64,000 nt of DNA from Pseudarthrobacter cellobiosi (GTDB lineage Bacteria; Actinomycetota; Actinomycetes; Actinomycetales; Micrococcaceae), in NCBI RefSeq assembly GCF_023913755.1, contig NZ_JAMXBJ010000043.1, positions 1 through 64,000 on the forward strand, written 5' to 3'. Shown here in pieces: positions 34,572 through 42,884 of the stretch. The position numbers and the translations under genes are program-made. Each line of letters begins with the position of its first letter. Position 1 is the first letter of the stretch. The notes below the pieces were generated by a model. The model made no database searches. It was not told where the DNA came from and saw nothing but the letters and a program-made list of their open reading frames with translations.

Positions 34572-34976
34572 CTACGCCCGGACGGCTGTTGCGGACTTGT
34601 CCATGGACAGACCCACGCCCAGCAGCAGGACTGCGCTGGCCAAGTGGAGTACGTTGTCGGCACCGTTGAGCGCGATGATGTTCAGTGGCGAGGTCAGCAG
34701 GAACAGCCCAAGCACACCGACCAGGAGATAGACGGCACCCACGCCGGTGTTGACCGTACGGGCCATGGCCGTGCTTTTCAGGCCCGCGTACAGAAGCGCG
34801 CCGCCGATCGCGAGGTGGATGACGTTGTGCAGCGGATTCACTTCAAAAATGATGAGGTTGGCGCCCTCCGTGGCGAAGAAGCCGATGCCGGAGGTCACCA
34901 CGAAACCCAGGAGGCCGACAAGAAGATAAACGGCACCGAAGACGGTGGCGACAAGGCGGTTCGGAGAAGTGCGCAT
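34572..34976 (-). CDS. DUF4383-family membrane protein
   Basis: The 134-residue protein has four helices in two repeats. It shows the family features NRLVATVFGAVYLLVGLLGF, FEVNPLHNVIHLAIGGALLY and NGADNVLHLASAVLLLGVG. The family function is unknown; members are common in Actinobacteria. It forms a two-gene unit with the His-tailed membrane protein. The preceding 130 bp hold no further gene. Confidence 0.85.
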   Translation of the reverse strand: MRTSPNRLVATVFGAVYLLVGLLGFVVTSGIGFFATEGANLIIFEVNPLHNVIHLAIGGALLYAGLKSTAMARTVNTGVGAVYLLVGVLGLFLLTSPLNIIALNGADNVLHLASAVLLLGVGLSMDKSATAVRA

Positions 34977-35108
34977 GGCCCGAATCCTTCCGGTAAGGCG
35001 GGGGGCGTTATGTCCCGGCCAGACTGCGGGATCCCGGATGGGATCCTCGTAGAAGCAATTCGGACCATGTCCCCGGGCGGATGGGGTGCGGGCTTGGGTT
35101 GTGTGGCG

Positions 35109-35783
35109 CTACGCCTGGGGCTTGAGCTTGATGTTGATCATTTTCAGCTCGTCGGTGCCTTCGAAGCGGTAGACGAGGTCGATTTTCTTGTCGCCGTCGC
35201 AGGTGATGAGGCCGGCTACGTCGGCCGCCTTGGTGCCGTTCTCGGTGCTGGCCTTCACCTCGTTGTAGGCAGTCTTGCAGGTGCTATCCATCTCCAGGGT
35301 CTTGATACCGGCGATGAAGTCCTCCTTGGTCAGCTGCTCATGGAGGGCGGGGTCAAGATAGTCGTCGTAGGCCTTGGAACTGTCGCCGGCAATCACCAGC
35401 TTGGTGAAGCTGTCAGCCAGGCCCCGGGCATGGTTCGTGGCTCCGTTGACAATGTTGACCAGGATGAGGACGCCGACGACCGCCAGCAGCAGGACACCGC
35501 CCACAACGCCGAGGATGGTCCACAGCTTCCGGCGGCTTTGCGCCGGGGGCTCTTGTCCGGGCAGGCCGAATGGCCCCTCTGACGAGTATTGCCCGGGTGC
35601 ACCGTACTGCGCGGGCGGGCCGAACTGCGACGGTGCACCGTATTGCCCCGGCGCACCGTGCTGTGGCGGGTTGCCGGGCAGCGGTGGCGCACCATGCTCG
35701 CCGGGGTTGCCGGGCTGCCCCGTTGGTTGCGCGGGCCAGGCCGCCGGCTGGACCGGCTGGTACGGTCCCTGAGGATTGCTCAC
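35109..35783 (-). CDS. Membrane-anchored protein with Pro/Gln/Gly repeat N-terminus (DUF4878-like)
   Basis: The 224-residue protein has three parts. Residues 1-80 are a low-complexity cytosolic region of PGQYGAP-type repeats. A single transmembrane helix lies at about 88-112. The extracytoplasmic domain (about 118-224) resembles DUF4878 proteins, with two cysteines (CKTAYNE, ITCDGD). The function is unknown. The GTG at 35783 is chosen over an upstream ATG because GGAAAGG lies 7 nt before it. No operon partner. Confidence 0.78.
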   Translation of the reverse strand: MSNPQGPYQPVQPAAWPAQPTGQPGNPGEHGAPPLPGNPPQHGAPGQYGAPSQFGPPAQYGAPGQYSSEGPFGLPGQEPPAQSRRKLWTILGVVGGVLLLAVVGVLILVNIVNGATNHARGLADSFTKLVIAGDSSKAYDDYLDPALHEQLTKEDFIAGIKTLEMDSTCKTAYNEVKASTENGTKAADVAGLITCDGDKKIDLVYRFEGTDELKMINIKLKPQA

Positions 35784-35922
35784 GATGGAGCCTTTCCGGC
35801 AACGCACTGGCACTGCCTTATTGTTGGGACCCGCTGAACGGCACCCATGGATTCACCTTGGAACAGCCTATAACCCAGCCCGCCGGGGCTGGGTATCGGG
35901 GCGGTAATAAGGGCTGCTGGCC

Positions 35923-36396
35923 CTAAGCGTCTCCGGATCCCCGCTCGAGCAGCGGCTGGATGCGGAACGGGATGAGTTCGCCCATGGCCAGTGCGGTGTC
36001 CGTCCTGTCCACTCCATCGCACGCCAGGATTTTCCCGTTGATCCGGAAGAGGTCCTCGGCGTCCAGGGCCACTACCCGGAGCAGGAGGTCAGCGGAGCCG
36101 GTGAGGCCGTAGCCTTCCAGGATTTCCGGAATGCCGGCGAGGTCATGGGCCAGCTGTCCCAGTTTCTGCTGCTGGACATGGACGGAAATGAACGCCATGA
36201 GCGGATAGCCCAGGGATGCCGGGTTGATCCGCCGTTCGAAGGACAGGAAGACGTGCTTCTTCTCCAGCTGGGCCATGCGCGCCTGAACGGTGTTCCGGGA
36301 CAGCCCCAGCTTCTGGGCCAACGCCACCACGGTCCGCCGGGGGTCGCGGGCCAGGGCCGAGAGCAGCCGCGTGTCTGTGCCATCCAAAGCTTGCAT
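35923..36396 (-). CDS. Lrp/AsnC-family regulator, probable BkdR
   Basis: The 157-residue regulator has an N-terminal winged HTH (LDGTDTRLLSALARDPRRTVVALAQKLGLSRNTVQARMAQLE, parts LLSALARDPRR and LGLSRNTVQARM) and a C-terminal ligand-binding RAM domain (LMAFISVHVQQ, GYGLTGSADLLLRV). It is divergent from the branched-chain oxoacid dehydrogenase operon, the usual place of the amino-acid-responsive activator BkdR. An upstream GTG at 36414 is an alternative start; neither start has a good ribosome-binding site, so the transcript may be leaderless. Confidence 0.85.
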   Translation of the reverse strand: MQALDGTDTRLLSALARDPRRTVVALAQKLGLSRNTVQARMAQLEKKHVFLSFERRINPASLGYPLMAFISVHVQQQKLGQLAHDLAGIPEILEGYGLTGSADLLLRVVALDAEDLFRINGKILACDGVDRTDTALAMGELIPFRIQPLLERGSGDA

Positions 36397-36398
36397 AC

Positions 36399-36448
36399 TG
36401 CGCAACGTTAGCACGGTGAGGGCAGTGCAAACAGGGCATTATGCGCAA
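36399..36448. promoter_or_regulatory. Repeated TGCGCAA boxes, candidate Lrp-family sites
   Basis: TGCGCAA occurs at 36399-36405 and 36442-36448, 43 bp apart, about four helical turns, in the gap between the regulator and the dehydrogenase operon. The first box overlaps the regulator start, the second sits in an AT-richer ATTATGCGCAATAT context. Spaced half-sites on one helix face fit Lrp-type wrapping. Confidence 0.5.
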
Positions 36449-36480
36449 TATCCGCCGCGGTGGTTGTACCCATTGAGCAT

Positions 36481-36496
36481 TGTGAGTAGGGTCACA
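36481..36496. promoter_or_regulatory. Perfect CRP/GlxR-type site before bkdA
   Basis: TGTGAGTAGGGTCACA matches TGTGA-N6-TCACA in all ten conserved positions. It lies about 100 nt before the bkdA start. It implies cAMP-dependent control of branched-chain amino acid degradation. Confidence 0.75.
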
Positions 36497-36591
36497 AATA
36501 TCCGGGGCAACGGCGCCCGGGCGGCCGGCGGCGGGCGGGACCACAAGTCCCCAGGCTCCGGTCAAACGACGTGAGAAGGTTGCGTGCCATC

Positions 36592-37701
36592 GTGTCTACA
36601 GACAGGAACCTGATCCAGCTGGTTACCCCGGCAGGGGAGCGGATCAGCCACCCGGAGTTCGATCCCTGGGTGAAGGACATCGGGGATGAGCAGTTGTGTT
36701 CCCTTTACGAGGACCTGACGGTCATCCGGCGGATCGATGTTGAGGCCACCGCCCTCCAGCGTCAGGGCGAGCTCGGTCTTTGGCCCCCGTTGCTGGGGCA
36801 GGAGGCGGCGCAAGTCGGTTCCGGCAGGGCCCTGCGCGAGGACGATTTTGTCTTCTCCAGCTACCGGGAAAACGGTGTGGCGTACTGCCGCGGCGTGGAC
36901 CTGACGGACATTACGCGGGTGTGGCGTGGCACGGCCTCCTCCGGGTGGGATCCGTACTCCGTGAATATGGCCACCCCGCAGATCATCATTGGCGCGCAGA
37001 CCCTGCATGCCACCGGTTACGCCATGGGCATCCAGAACGACGGCGCGGACTCGGTGGCGGTGACATACTTCGGCGACGGTGCCACCAGCGAAGGCGACGT
37101 CAACGAGGCCATGGTCTTTGCCGCCAGCTTCCAGGCACCCGTGGTCTTCTTCTGCTCGAACAACCACTGGGCAATTTCGGAGCCCGTGCGGTTGCAGTCC
37201 CATATTCAGATCGCGGACCGGGCCACCGGATTCGGCATTCCGAGCCTCCGGGTGGACGGCAATGATGTGCTGGCCGTTATGGCAGCCACGCGCGTGGCAT
37301 TGGACCGTGCCCGGCACGGTGGCGGACCCACCTTCATCGAAGCGGTCACATACCGCATGGGACCGCACACCACCGCTGACGATCCCACCCGCTACCGTGA
37401 CGCCAACGAACTGGAGGACTGGGCTGCGAAGGACCCCATCCTGCGGGTCAAGGCCCTGCTGGAACGCAAAGGACTCCTCACCGATCAGGTCCAACAGCAC
37501 GTTCACGACAAGGCAGAGGCGGTCGCCCGCGAAATCCGTTCGGGCTGCATCGGCATGCCGGATCCGGAGCCGATGGATATCTTCAAGCACGTGTACAGCG
37601 AGCCCAACTCGTGGCTGGACCGGCAGCAGGACCACTACGCCCGTTACCTGGCTTCCTTCGGCGATCCCGCGGGAGCCACCTCAGAAGAAGGTGCACGCTG
37701 A
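36592..37701 (+). CDS. bkdA: Branched-chain 2-oxoacid dehydrogenase E1 alpha
   Basis: This 369-residue thiamine-diphosphate subunit decarboxylates branched-chain 2-oxoacids. The TPP/Mg motif is complete in YFGDGATSEGDVNEAMVFAA and continues to CSNNHWAIS. The loop segment with THAADDPTR-like TTADDPTRYRD is typical of the alpha chain. The GTG at 36592 is preferred; a GTG at 36571 would add seven residues. Its stop overlaps the next start (TGATG). The layout matches Rv2497c in the mycobacterial leucine locus. Confidence 0.92.
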   Translation: MSTDRNLIQLVTPAGERISHPEFDPWVKDIGDEQLCSLYEDLTVIRRIDVEATALQRQGELGLWPPLLGQEAAQVGSGRALREDDFVFSSYRENGVAYCRGVDLTDITRVWRGTASSGWDPYSVNMATPQIIIGAQTLHATGYAMGIQNDGADSVAVTYFGDGATSEGDVNEAMVFAASFQAPVVFFCSNNHWAISEPVRLQSHIQIADRATGFGIPSLRVDGNDVLAVMAATRVALDRARHGGGPTFIEAVTYRMGPHTTADDPTRYRDANELEDWAAKDPILRVKALLERKGLLTDQVQQHVHDKAEAVAREIRSGCIGMPDPEPMDIFKHVYSEPNSWLDRQQDHYARYLASFGDPAGATSEEGAR

Positions 37702-38711
37702 TGACCCAGATGACCTTTGCCCGCGCCATCAATTCCGGCCTGCGCAAATCCCTCGAAAACGATCCAAAAGTCATCCTCATGGGCGAGGACATCGGTACCC
37801 TCGGCGGTGTTTTCCGGGTAACCGACGGCCTCCAGAAGGATTTCGGCACCCACCGTGTGGTGGACACCCCGCTGGCCGAGTCGGCCATCATGGGCACCGC
37901 CGTCGGCCTCGCCTACCGCGGTTACCGCCCGGTGGTGGAGATCCAGTTCGACGGCTTTATCTACCCTGCCTTCGACCAGATCGTGAGCCAGGTGGCAAAG
38001 CTGCACTACCGCACCCAGGGGGCCGTGAGGATGCCCATCACCATCCGCGTCCCGTTCGGAGGCGGCATCGGCTCACCCGAGCACCACTCCGAGTCGCCCG
38101 AGGCGTACTTCACGCATACCTCGGGGCTTCGCGTGGTCAGCGTCTCCAACCCGCAGGATGCCCACACCGTGATCCAGCAGGCCATCCTGTCCGATGACCC
38201 GGTACTGTACTTCGAACCCAAGCGCCGCTACCACGACAAGGGTGAAGTGGATGAGGGCATCGATCCGCGCACCGCGCTGCCCATGGACTCCGCCCGCGTT
38301 GTCACCGAGGGCGCGGACGTGACGCTCGTGGCCTACGGGCCGTTGGTGAAGACGGCCAAGGACGCAGCAACCGCGGCCGCCGACGAAGGCATCTCCATCG
38401 AGGTCATCGACCTGCGCTCGCTGGCACCCGTGGACTACGCCACCGTTGAAGCATCCGTCCGGAAAACAGGCAGGCTGGTGGTCACCCATGAAGCCGGCCA
38501 GTCCGGTGGCCTGGGCGCCGAAGTTGCGGCCAGCATTACCGAGCGGTGCTTCTACCACCTCGAAACGGCCCCCGTCCGTATCACCGGGTTCGATATTCCC
38601 TACCCGTACTCCAAGCTCGAAATGCACCATCTGCCCGGCCTGGACCGGATCCTCGACGGCGTGGACCGCGCCCTCGGACGCCCGAACTCCCTCAGCGGGT
38701 TGGAAGGATGA
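37701..38711 (+). CDS. bkdB: Branched-chain 2-oxoacid dehydrogenase E1 beta
   Basis: The 336-residue beta subunit completes the E1 heterotetramer. Recognisable segments are MGEDIGTLGGVFRVTDGL, FDGFIYPAFDQIVSQVAKLHYRTQG (parts), RVPFGGGIGSPEHHSESPEA, and IDLRSLAPVDYATV near the C-terminus. The first ATG is inside the upstream stop. The E2 gene starts 4 nt before its end (ATGA). Confidence 0.95.
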   Translation: MTQMTFARAINSGLRKSLENDPKVILMGEDIGTLGGVFRVTDGLQKDFGTHRVVDTPLAESAIMGTAVGLAYRGYRPVVEIQFDGFIYPAFDQIVSQVAKLHYRTQGAVRMPITIRVPFGGGIGSPEHHSESPEAYFTHTSGLRVVSVSNPQDAHTVIQQAILSDDPVLYFEPKRRYHDKGEVDEGIDPRTALPMDSARVVTEGADVTLVAYGPLVKTAKDAATAAADEGISIEVIDLRSLAPVDYATVEASVRKTGRLVVTHEAGQSGGLGAEVAASITERCFYHLETAPVRITGFDIPYPYSKLEMHHLPGLDRILDGVDRALGRPNSLSGLEG

Positions 38712-40126
38712 GCGCCACCATGATCAAGGAATTCAGGCTCCCGGACCTCGGCGAAGGCCTCACGGAATCAGAAATCCTCAGCTGGAAGGTGGCAGTGGGG
38801 GACACGGTGACGCTGAACCAGGTCATCGCCGAGGTGGAAACTGCAAAGGCCGTAGTGGAGCTGCCGTCACCTTTCGCGGGCGTGATCACTGCGCTCCATG
38901 AAGAGCCGGGAACAATCGTGGAGGTGGGCAAGCCGATCGTCTCCTTCGAAGTAGCGGACGACGGCGGCGCCTCACCTTCAGGGGCTGCGCCCGCCGGGGC
39001 GGCCACTGCTGCGGCGGGGACCGCGAAACGCGAGCCGAACCTGGTTGGGTACGGCGCCGTCGTCGAAAGCTCAGGCCGACCCGCCCGCCGGGCCCGCACC
39101 TTCACAACCCCGGCGGTTGAGCCTGATAAGACGGAAACCCCGGTGGTTGAGCCTGTCGAAACCGAGCCAGTCAGACTCGAAAACCCTGTGGTTGAGCCTG
39201 TCGAAACCGACACCGCGGAGCGCCCACGCTCCACCCCGCCGGTCCGGAAACTGGCCAAGGACCTCGGCGTCGAGTTGGCCGCGGCCGCGGGCACCGGAGC
39301 CGGCGGCCTGATCACGCGGGAGGATGTCCAGAATTTTGTTGGCGGCGGCGAATTGTCGGCACCGGTACGCCATCTTTCCGCCGTATCCGATTCGGTTTCC
39401 CCCGCGGGACTGGCGCCACAGGGTGGGCGGGAAGTCAGGACTCCCATCAAGGGTGTCCGCAAGTTTACGGCCGCCGCGATGGTGGCAAGTGCGTTCACGG
39501 CTCCCCACGCGACGGAATTCCTCACGGTGGATGTCACGCCCACCATGGACCTGCTGGCCAAGCTGAAGACGAGCCGGGCCTTTTCCGGCTACAAGCTCAC
39601 GCCGCTGACGTTGGTGGCGAAGGCTGTGCTTATTGCGCTGCGGCGGAACCCGTCGCTGAACTCGCGATGGGAGGAAGCCAGCCAGGAGATCGTGCAGTTC
39701 AACTACGTGAACCTGGGCATCGCCGCCGCAACTCCGCGCGGGCTCACCGTGCCGAATATCAAGGACGCGGATACCCTGTCGCTGCTGGAACTCTCCGAAG
39801 CCCTGACCGGGCTGACCGAGACGGCACGGGCCGGCAAGACCGCGCCGGCAGACCTGTCGGGCGGCACTATCTCCATCACGAATATCGGGGTCTTCGGCAT
39901 CGACGCGGGCACTCCCATCCTGAACCCCGGCGAGGCTGCCATCCTGGCCATGGGGGCCGTGCGGAAAATGCCGTGGGAATTCCAGGATGAGGTGGCCCTG
40001 CGCCAGGTCATGACGCTGAGCCTGTCCTTTGACCATCGCCTGGTGGACGGGGAGCAGGGCTCGCGGTTCCTCGCCGATATTGGCGCCATCCTGGCCGAAC
40101 CCGGCATGGTGCTCACGATGGTCTAA
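38708..40126 (+). CDS. bkdC: Branched-chain 2-oxoacid dehydrogenase E2 (lipoyl transacylase)
   Basis: This 472-residue E2 has a lipoyl domain (about 5-80) with the lipoylated Lys47 in VETAKAVVE. A linker, an E3-binding domain (about 178-212; VRKLAKDLGVELAAAAGTG in parts), and the catalytic domain with SFDHRLVDGEQG follow. Odd point: the linker at about 136-168 contains two VVEPVETE/D segments encoded by the dispersed GGTTGAGCCTGTCGAAACC repeat. No E3 gene follows; E3 must come from elsewhere. A perfect 24-bp inverted repeat begins at the stop codon. Confidence 0.94.
   Translation: MSATMIKEFRLPDLGEGLTESEILSWKVAVGDTVTLNQVIAEVETAKAVVELPSPFAGVITALHEEPGTIVEVGKPIVSFEVADDGGASPSGAAPAGAATAAAGTAKREPNLVGYGAVVESSGRPARRARTFTTPAVEPDKTETPVVEPVETEPVRLENPVVEPVETDTAERPRSTPPVRKLAKDLGVELAAAAGTGAGGLITREDVQNFVGGGELSAPVRHLSAVSDSVSPAGLAPQGGREVRTPIKGVRKFTAAAMVASAFTAPHATEFLTVDVTPTMDLLAKLKTSRAFSGYKLTPLTLVAKAVLIALRRNPSLNSRWEEASQEIVQFNYVNLGIAAATPRGLTVPNIKDADTLSLLELSEALTGLTETARAGKTAPADLSGGTISITNIGVFGIDAGTPILNPGEAAILAMGAVRKMPWEFQDEVALRQVMTLSLSFDHRLVDGEQGSRFLADIGAILAEPGMVLTMV
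39115..39210 (+). repeat. Dispersed repeat copies inside the E2 linker
   Basis: GTGGTTGAGCCTGTCGAAAC is present at 39143-39162 and 39188-39207. A degraded third copy (GGTTGAGCCTG then GGAAACC) lies at about 39115-39139. The unit matches copies ahead of scoA and, inverted, at the MaoC start. All copies keep the E2 frame open and encode VVEPVET. Confidence 0.85.
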
Positions 40127-40200
40127 CCCACGAGTTTTTGTCCAGATAATCCGGGTTTTGGGCGGTCTAACTCGGTTTATCTGGACAAAAACTCGTGGGT
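40126..40200. repeat. Perfect 24-bp inverted repeat at the E2 stop codon
   Basis: The arm 40126-40149 (beginning ACCCACGAG, ending CCAGATAA) is perfectly complementary to 40177-40200. The loop is 27 nt. It starts on the last base of the E2 stop. No T tract follows on the plus strand. It may act as a 3'-end hairpin or be a small non-autonomous repeat element. Confidence 0.93.
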
Positions 40201-40239
40201 CTGGGCCTGCGCAACGTCCTGCGTCATGTCGTGACCGGT

Positions 40240-40305
40240 AGGAGCGGCCTTGGCCCGCATAACCGGTGCTGCCCAGCACCGCTTATGCGGGCCAGGGCCG
40301 CTCCT
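40240..40305. repeat. 66-bp near-perfect palindrome between E2 and TetR genes
   Basis: The 32-nt arm 40240-40271 pairs with 40274-40305 at 30 of 32 positions around a 2-nt centre (CC). It lies 40 bp after the previous inverted repeat and 44 bp before the TetR stop. The length and near-zero loop would extrude as a cruciform. Its sequence is unrelated to the first repeat. Confidence 0.93.
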
Positions 40306-40349
40306 GTGACCAGAAACCTGCAGGGCCCGCTCTTGAAATCGTGTCCTGG

Positions 40350-41102
40350 TCAGGAGGCTTGGGGAACGTTCACCGTGAGCGCCGCAAGCGCCATGCTCTC
40401 GAGAAGTGGCCGGGCCGTTTTGGGAGCGATTTTCCGTCCGTGGTTTCGCACCGAGTGTGGCGTGGAGTTGATCAGGCCGAACGTGGCGTGGGCCCGCATT
40501 CGCAGTTCGACGGCGTCTGTGCCCGGATGCAGCAGCGCCAGGACCTCCACCCAAATCTCCACGTAGTTCCGCTGGAGTGCCCGTACCTCGGACTGGTCCT
40601 TCTGGGAGAGATTGCTGAAATCCCGGTCCTGCACCCGGATCACGTCGGGCTTGCCAAGGGCAAACTCCACTTGGAACCCCACCAGCCTACGGAGCGCTGC
40701 GAGGGGGTCTGTAGTCTCGGCAATGACGCGCCGGCCGCCGTCGAGCAGCTCGCGGCTGACGGTAAGCAGCAGGTCTCCCAACACCGCCTGCTTGCCCTGG
40801 AAGTGGCGATAGACGGCCGGGCCGCTGACACCGGCTGCCGCGCCCAGGTCTTCCAGCGATACCCGGTTGAATCCGTGCAGGGCGAAGAGCCCCGCGGCGG
40901 CGGCAAGCAGCGCCTGGCGGCGGTTCTCCTTCGCCTGGCTGCGGGGCGTTCCGGGAGCTGCGTGGGCTGCCGCGGCCGCGGGTGTTCCTGGAGCTGCCGG
41001 CGTCGCCGAAGCGGCCTGCGCTGCCGAAACGGATCGTGTTGCCGAGTTCGGTTGCTCAGACTGGGCCGGTGCGGACGGCTTGACCGGTCGGGTGGTGGGC
41101 AC
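40350..41102 (-). CDS. TetR-family repressor of the leucine operon (BkaR-like)
   Basis: The 250-residue regulator has an unusual N-terminal 50 residues rich in Ala, Pro and Gln, then a TetR HTH (about 55-100: RRQALLAAAAGLFALHGFNRVSLEDLGAAAGVSGPAVYRHF in parts LFALHGFNRVSLEDL and VSGPAVYRHFQGK). A C-terminal ligand domain follows. The GTG at 41102 is chosen because AGGAGG lies 6 nt before it; a TTG 11 codons upstream has none. It is divergent from accD with a 40-bp palindrome between them, as Rv2506 (bkaR) is placed in M. tuberculosis. Confidence 0.9.
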   Translation of the reverse strand: MPTTRPVKPSAPAQSEQPNSATRSVSAAQAASATPAAPGTPAAAAAHAAPGTPRSQAKENRRQALLAAAAGLFALHGFNRVSLEDLGAAAGVSGPAVYRHFQGKQAVLGDLLLTVSRELLDGGRRVIAETTDPLAALRRLVGFQVEFALGKPDVIRVQDRDFSNLSQKDQSEVRALQRNYVEIWVEVLALLHPGTDAVELRMRAHATFGLINSTPHSVRNHGRKIAPKTARPLLESMALAALTVNVPQAS

Positions 41103-41160
41103 GCTTTTCCTCCTAGGAACAGCAGATTCTAGCAATGTCCTGTTGTGTTGGACATCACAG

Positions 41161-41200
41161 TTAATAAAGACTAACCTGAATTCCAGTTATAAAGCATTAA
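41161..41200. promoter_or_regulatory. 40-bp hyphenated palindrome, operator of the divergent TetR/accD promoters
   Basis: The symmetry centre is between 41180 and 41181. GAATTC (41178-41183) is central, TAAC (41172-41175) mirrors GTTA (41186-41189), and TTAAT (41161-41165) mirrors ATTAA (41196-41200). The block is AT-rich in a GC-rich genome. It is placed to control both the repressor and the degradation operon. Confidence 0.8.
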
Positions 41201-41260
41201 CCGAGCTGGCTTCTAAGGCTCTCGCCGGAGCCTTGGTGGCTTTCAATAGATGACGAACGG

Positions 41261-42877
41261 ATGCAGTCGATGGAGACTCTCGCCAGCCGGCTTGATGCCG
41301 CAAGTGAAGCGTTTGCTGCAAACAACGCTGCCCAGCTCGCGCTGGCCGCCGAGCTCCGGACCAAGCTGGCTGAGGCCGCGTCGGGCGGGCCGGAGAGGTC
41401 GCGGGAGCGCCATGTGGCGCGCGGGAAGCTGCTGCCCCGGGAGCGCATTGACCGGCTGCTGGATGATGGCAGCCCGTTCCTGGAGATCGCGCCGCTGGCA
41501 GCCAACGGCATGTACAACAACGAGTCGCCGGGAGCCGGGGTTATTGCCGGCATCGGCCTGGTCCACGGCCGCCAGGTGCTCGTGATCTCCAACGACGCCA
41601 CCGTCAAGGGCGGCACCTACTACCCGATGACGGTGAAGAAGCACCTCCGCGCCCAGGATATAGCGCTGGAGAACCGGCTACCGTGCATCTATCTGGTGGA
41701 TTCGGGCGGGGCGTTCCTCCCGAAGCAGGACGAAGTCTTCCCGGACAAGGAGCACTTCGGCCGAATCTTCTTCAACCAGGCGAAGATGTCTGCCGCGAAG
41801 ATCCCGCAGATCGCCTCGGTGATGGGCTCCTGCACGGCAGGCGGCGCTTACGTTCCGGCGATGAGCGATGAGACGGTGATCGTGCGGAACCAGGGCACTA
41901 TCTTCCTGGGCGGTCCGCCGCTGGTGAAGGCTGCCATCGGGGAGATCGTCACGGCGGAGGAACTGGGCGGCGGTGACGTGCACTCGAAGATCTCCGGCGT
42001 CACCGACCACCTGGCGGAGAACGATGAGCATGCCCTGCAGATCGTCCGGGACATCGTCTCCACCCTGCCGAGGCCGTCTGCCCCTGCCTGGGATGTGGCC
42101 ACCGTCGTCGAGCCCCTCGCGGATCCGGCGGAGTTGTACGGCGCCGTCCCCACGGACGTCAACGCGCAGTACGACGTCCACGAGGTCATTGCCCGGCTGG
42201 TGGACGGCAGCAGGTTCCACGAGTTCAAGAAGGAGTACGGCACCACCCTGGTCACAGGTTTTGCCAGACTGCACGGGCACCCGGTGGGGATCGTGGCCAA
42301 CAACGGTGTGCTCTTCAGCGAGTCCTCGCTCAAGGGCGCGCACTTCATCGAACTCTGCGACCAGCGCGGCATTCCGCTTATTTTCCTGCAGAACATCTCC
42401 GGGTTCATGGTGGGCAGGGATTCCGAGCAGGGTGGCATTGCCAAAAACGGCGCCAAGATGGTCACCGCCGTCGCCACCGCCCGGGTGCCCAAGCTGACCG
42501 TCGTCATCGGCGGGTCCTTCGGCGCCGGCAACTACTCCATGTGCGGGCGGGCGTACTCGCCGCGCTTCCTGTGGATGTGGCCGGCAAGCCGCATCTCGGT
42601 GATGGGAGGGAACCAAGCCTCCGGCGTTCTCGCAACCGTCAAGCGTGACCAGTACGAGGCCCGTGGCGAAGAATGGTCCGCCGAGGACGAGGAAGCCTTC
42701 AAGGCCCCGATCAAACAGCAATACGAGGACCAGGGCAGCCCGTACTATTCCACCGCCCGCCTCTGGGACGACGGCGTGATCGACCCCGCGGATACCCGCA
42801 CCGTCCTGGGACTGGCGCTCGACGTCGTCTCCCGCACCCCCCTGCCGGAGACCTCCTTCGGCCTTTTCCGGATGTGA
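41261..42877 (+). CDS. accD1: 3-Methylcrotonyl-CoA carboxylase beta (carboxyltransferase)
   Basis: The 538-residue carboxyltransferase subunit moves CO2 from carboxybiotin to acyl-CoA. It has the family start [24 protein letters not shown], then [37 protein letters not shown] and [21 protein letters not shown] (all quoted in parts). The [11 protein letters not shown] segment and NISGFMVG favour methylcrotonyl-CoA as substrate over propionyl-CoA. ATG 41261 or 41270; the ribosome-binding site is weak. First gene of the operon; 7 nt from accA1. Confidence 0.93.
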   Translation: MQSMETLASRLDAASEAFAANNAAQLALAAELRTKLAEAASGGPERSRERHVARGKLLPRERIDRLLDDGSPFLEIAPLAANGMYNNESPGAGVIAGIGLVHGRQVLVISNDATVKGGTYYPMTVKKHLRAQDIALENRLPCIYLVDSGGAFLPKQDEVFPDKEHFGRIFFNQAKMSAAKIPQIASVMGSCTAGGAYVPAMSDETVIVRNQGTIFLGGPPLVKAAIGEIVTAEELGGGDVHSKISGVTDHLAENDEHALQIVRDIVSTLPRPSAPAWDVATVVEPLADPAELYGAVPTDVNAQYDVHEVIARLVDGSRFHEFKKEYGTTLVTGFARLHGHPVGIVANNGVLFSESSLKGAHFIELCDQRGIPLIFLQNISGFMVGRDSEQGGIAKNGAKMVTAVATARVPKLTVVIGGSFGAGNYSMCGRAYSPRFLWMWPASRISVMGGNQASGVLATVKRDQYEARGEEWSAEDEEAFKAPIKQQYEDQGSPYYSTARLWDDGVIDPADTRTVLGLALDVVSRTPLPETSFGLFRM

Positions 42878-42884
42878 GCCAGCC

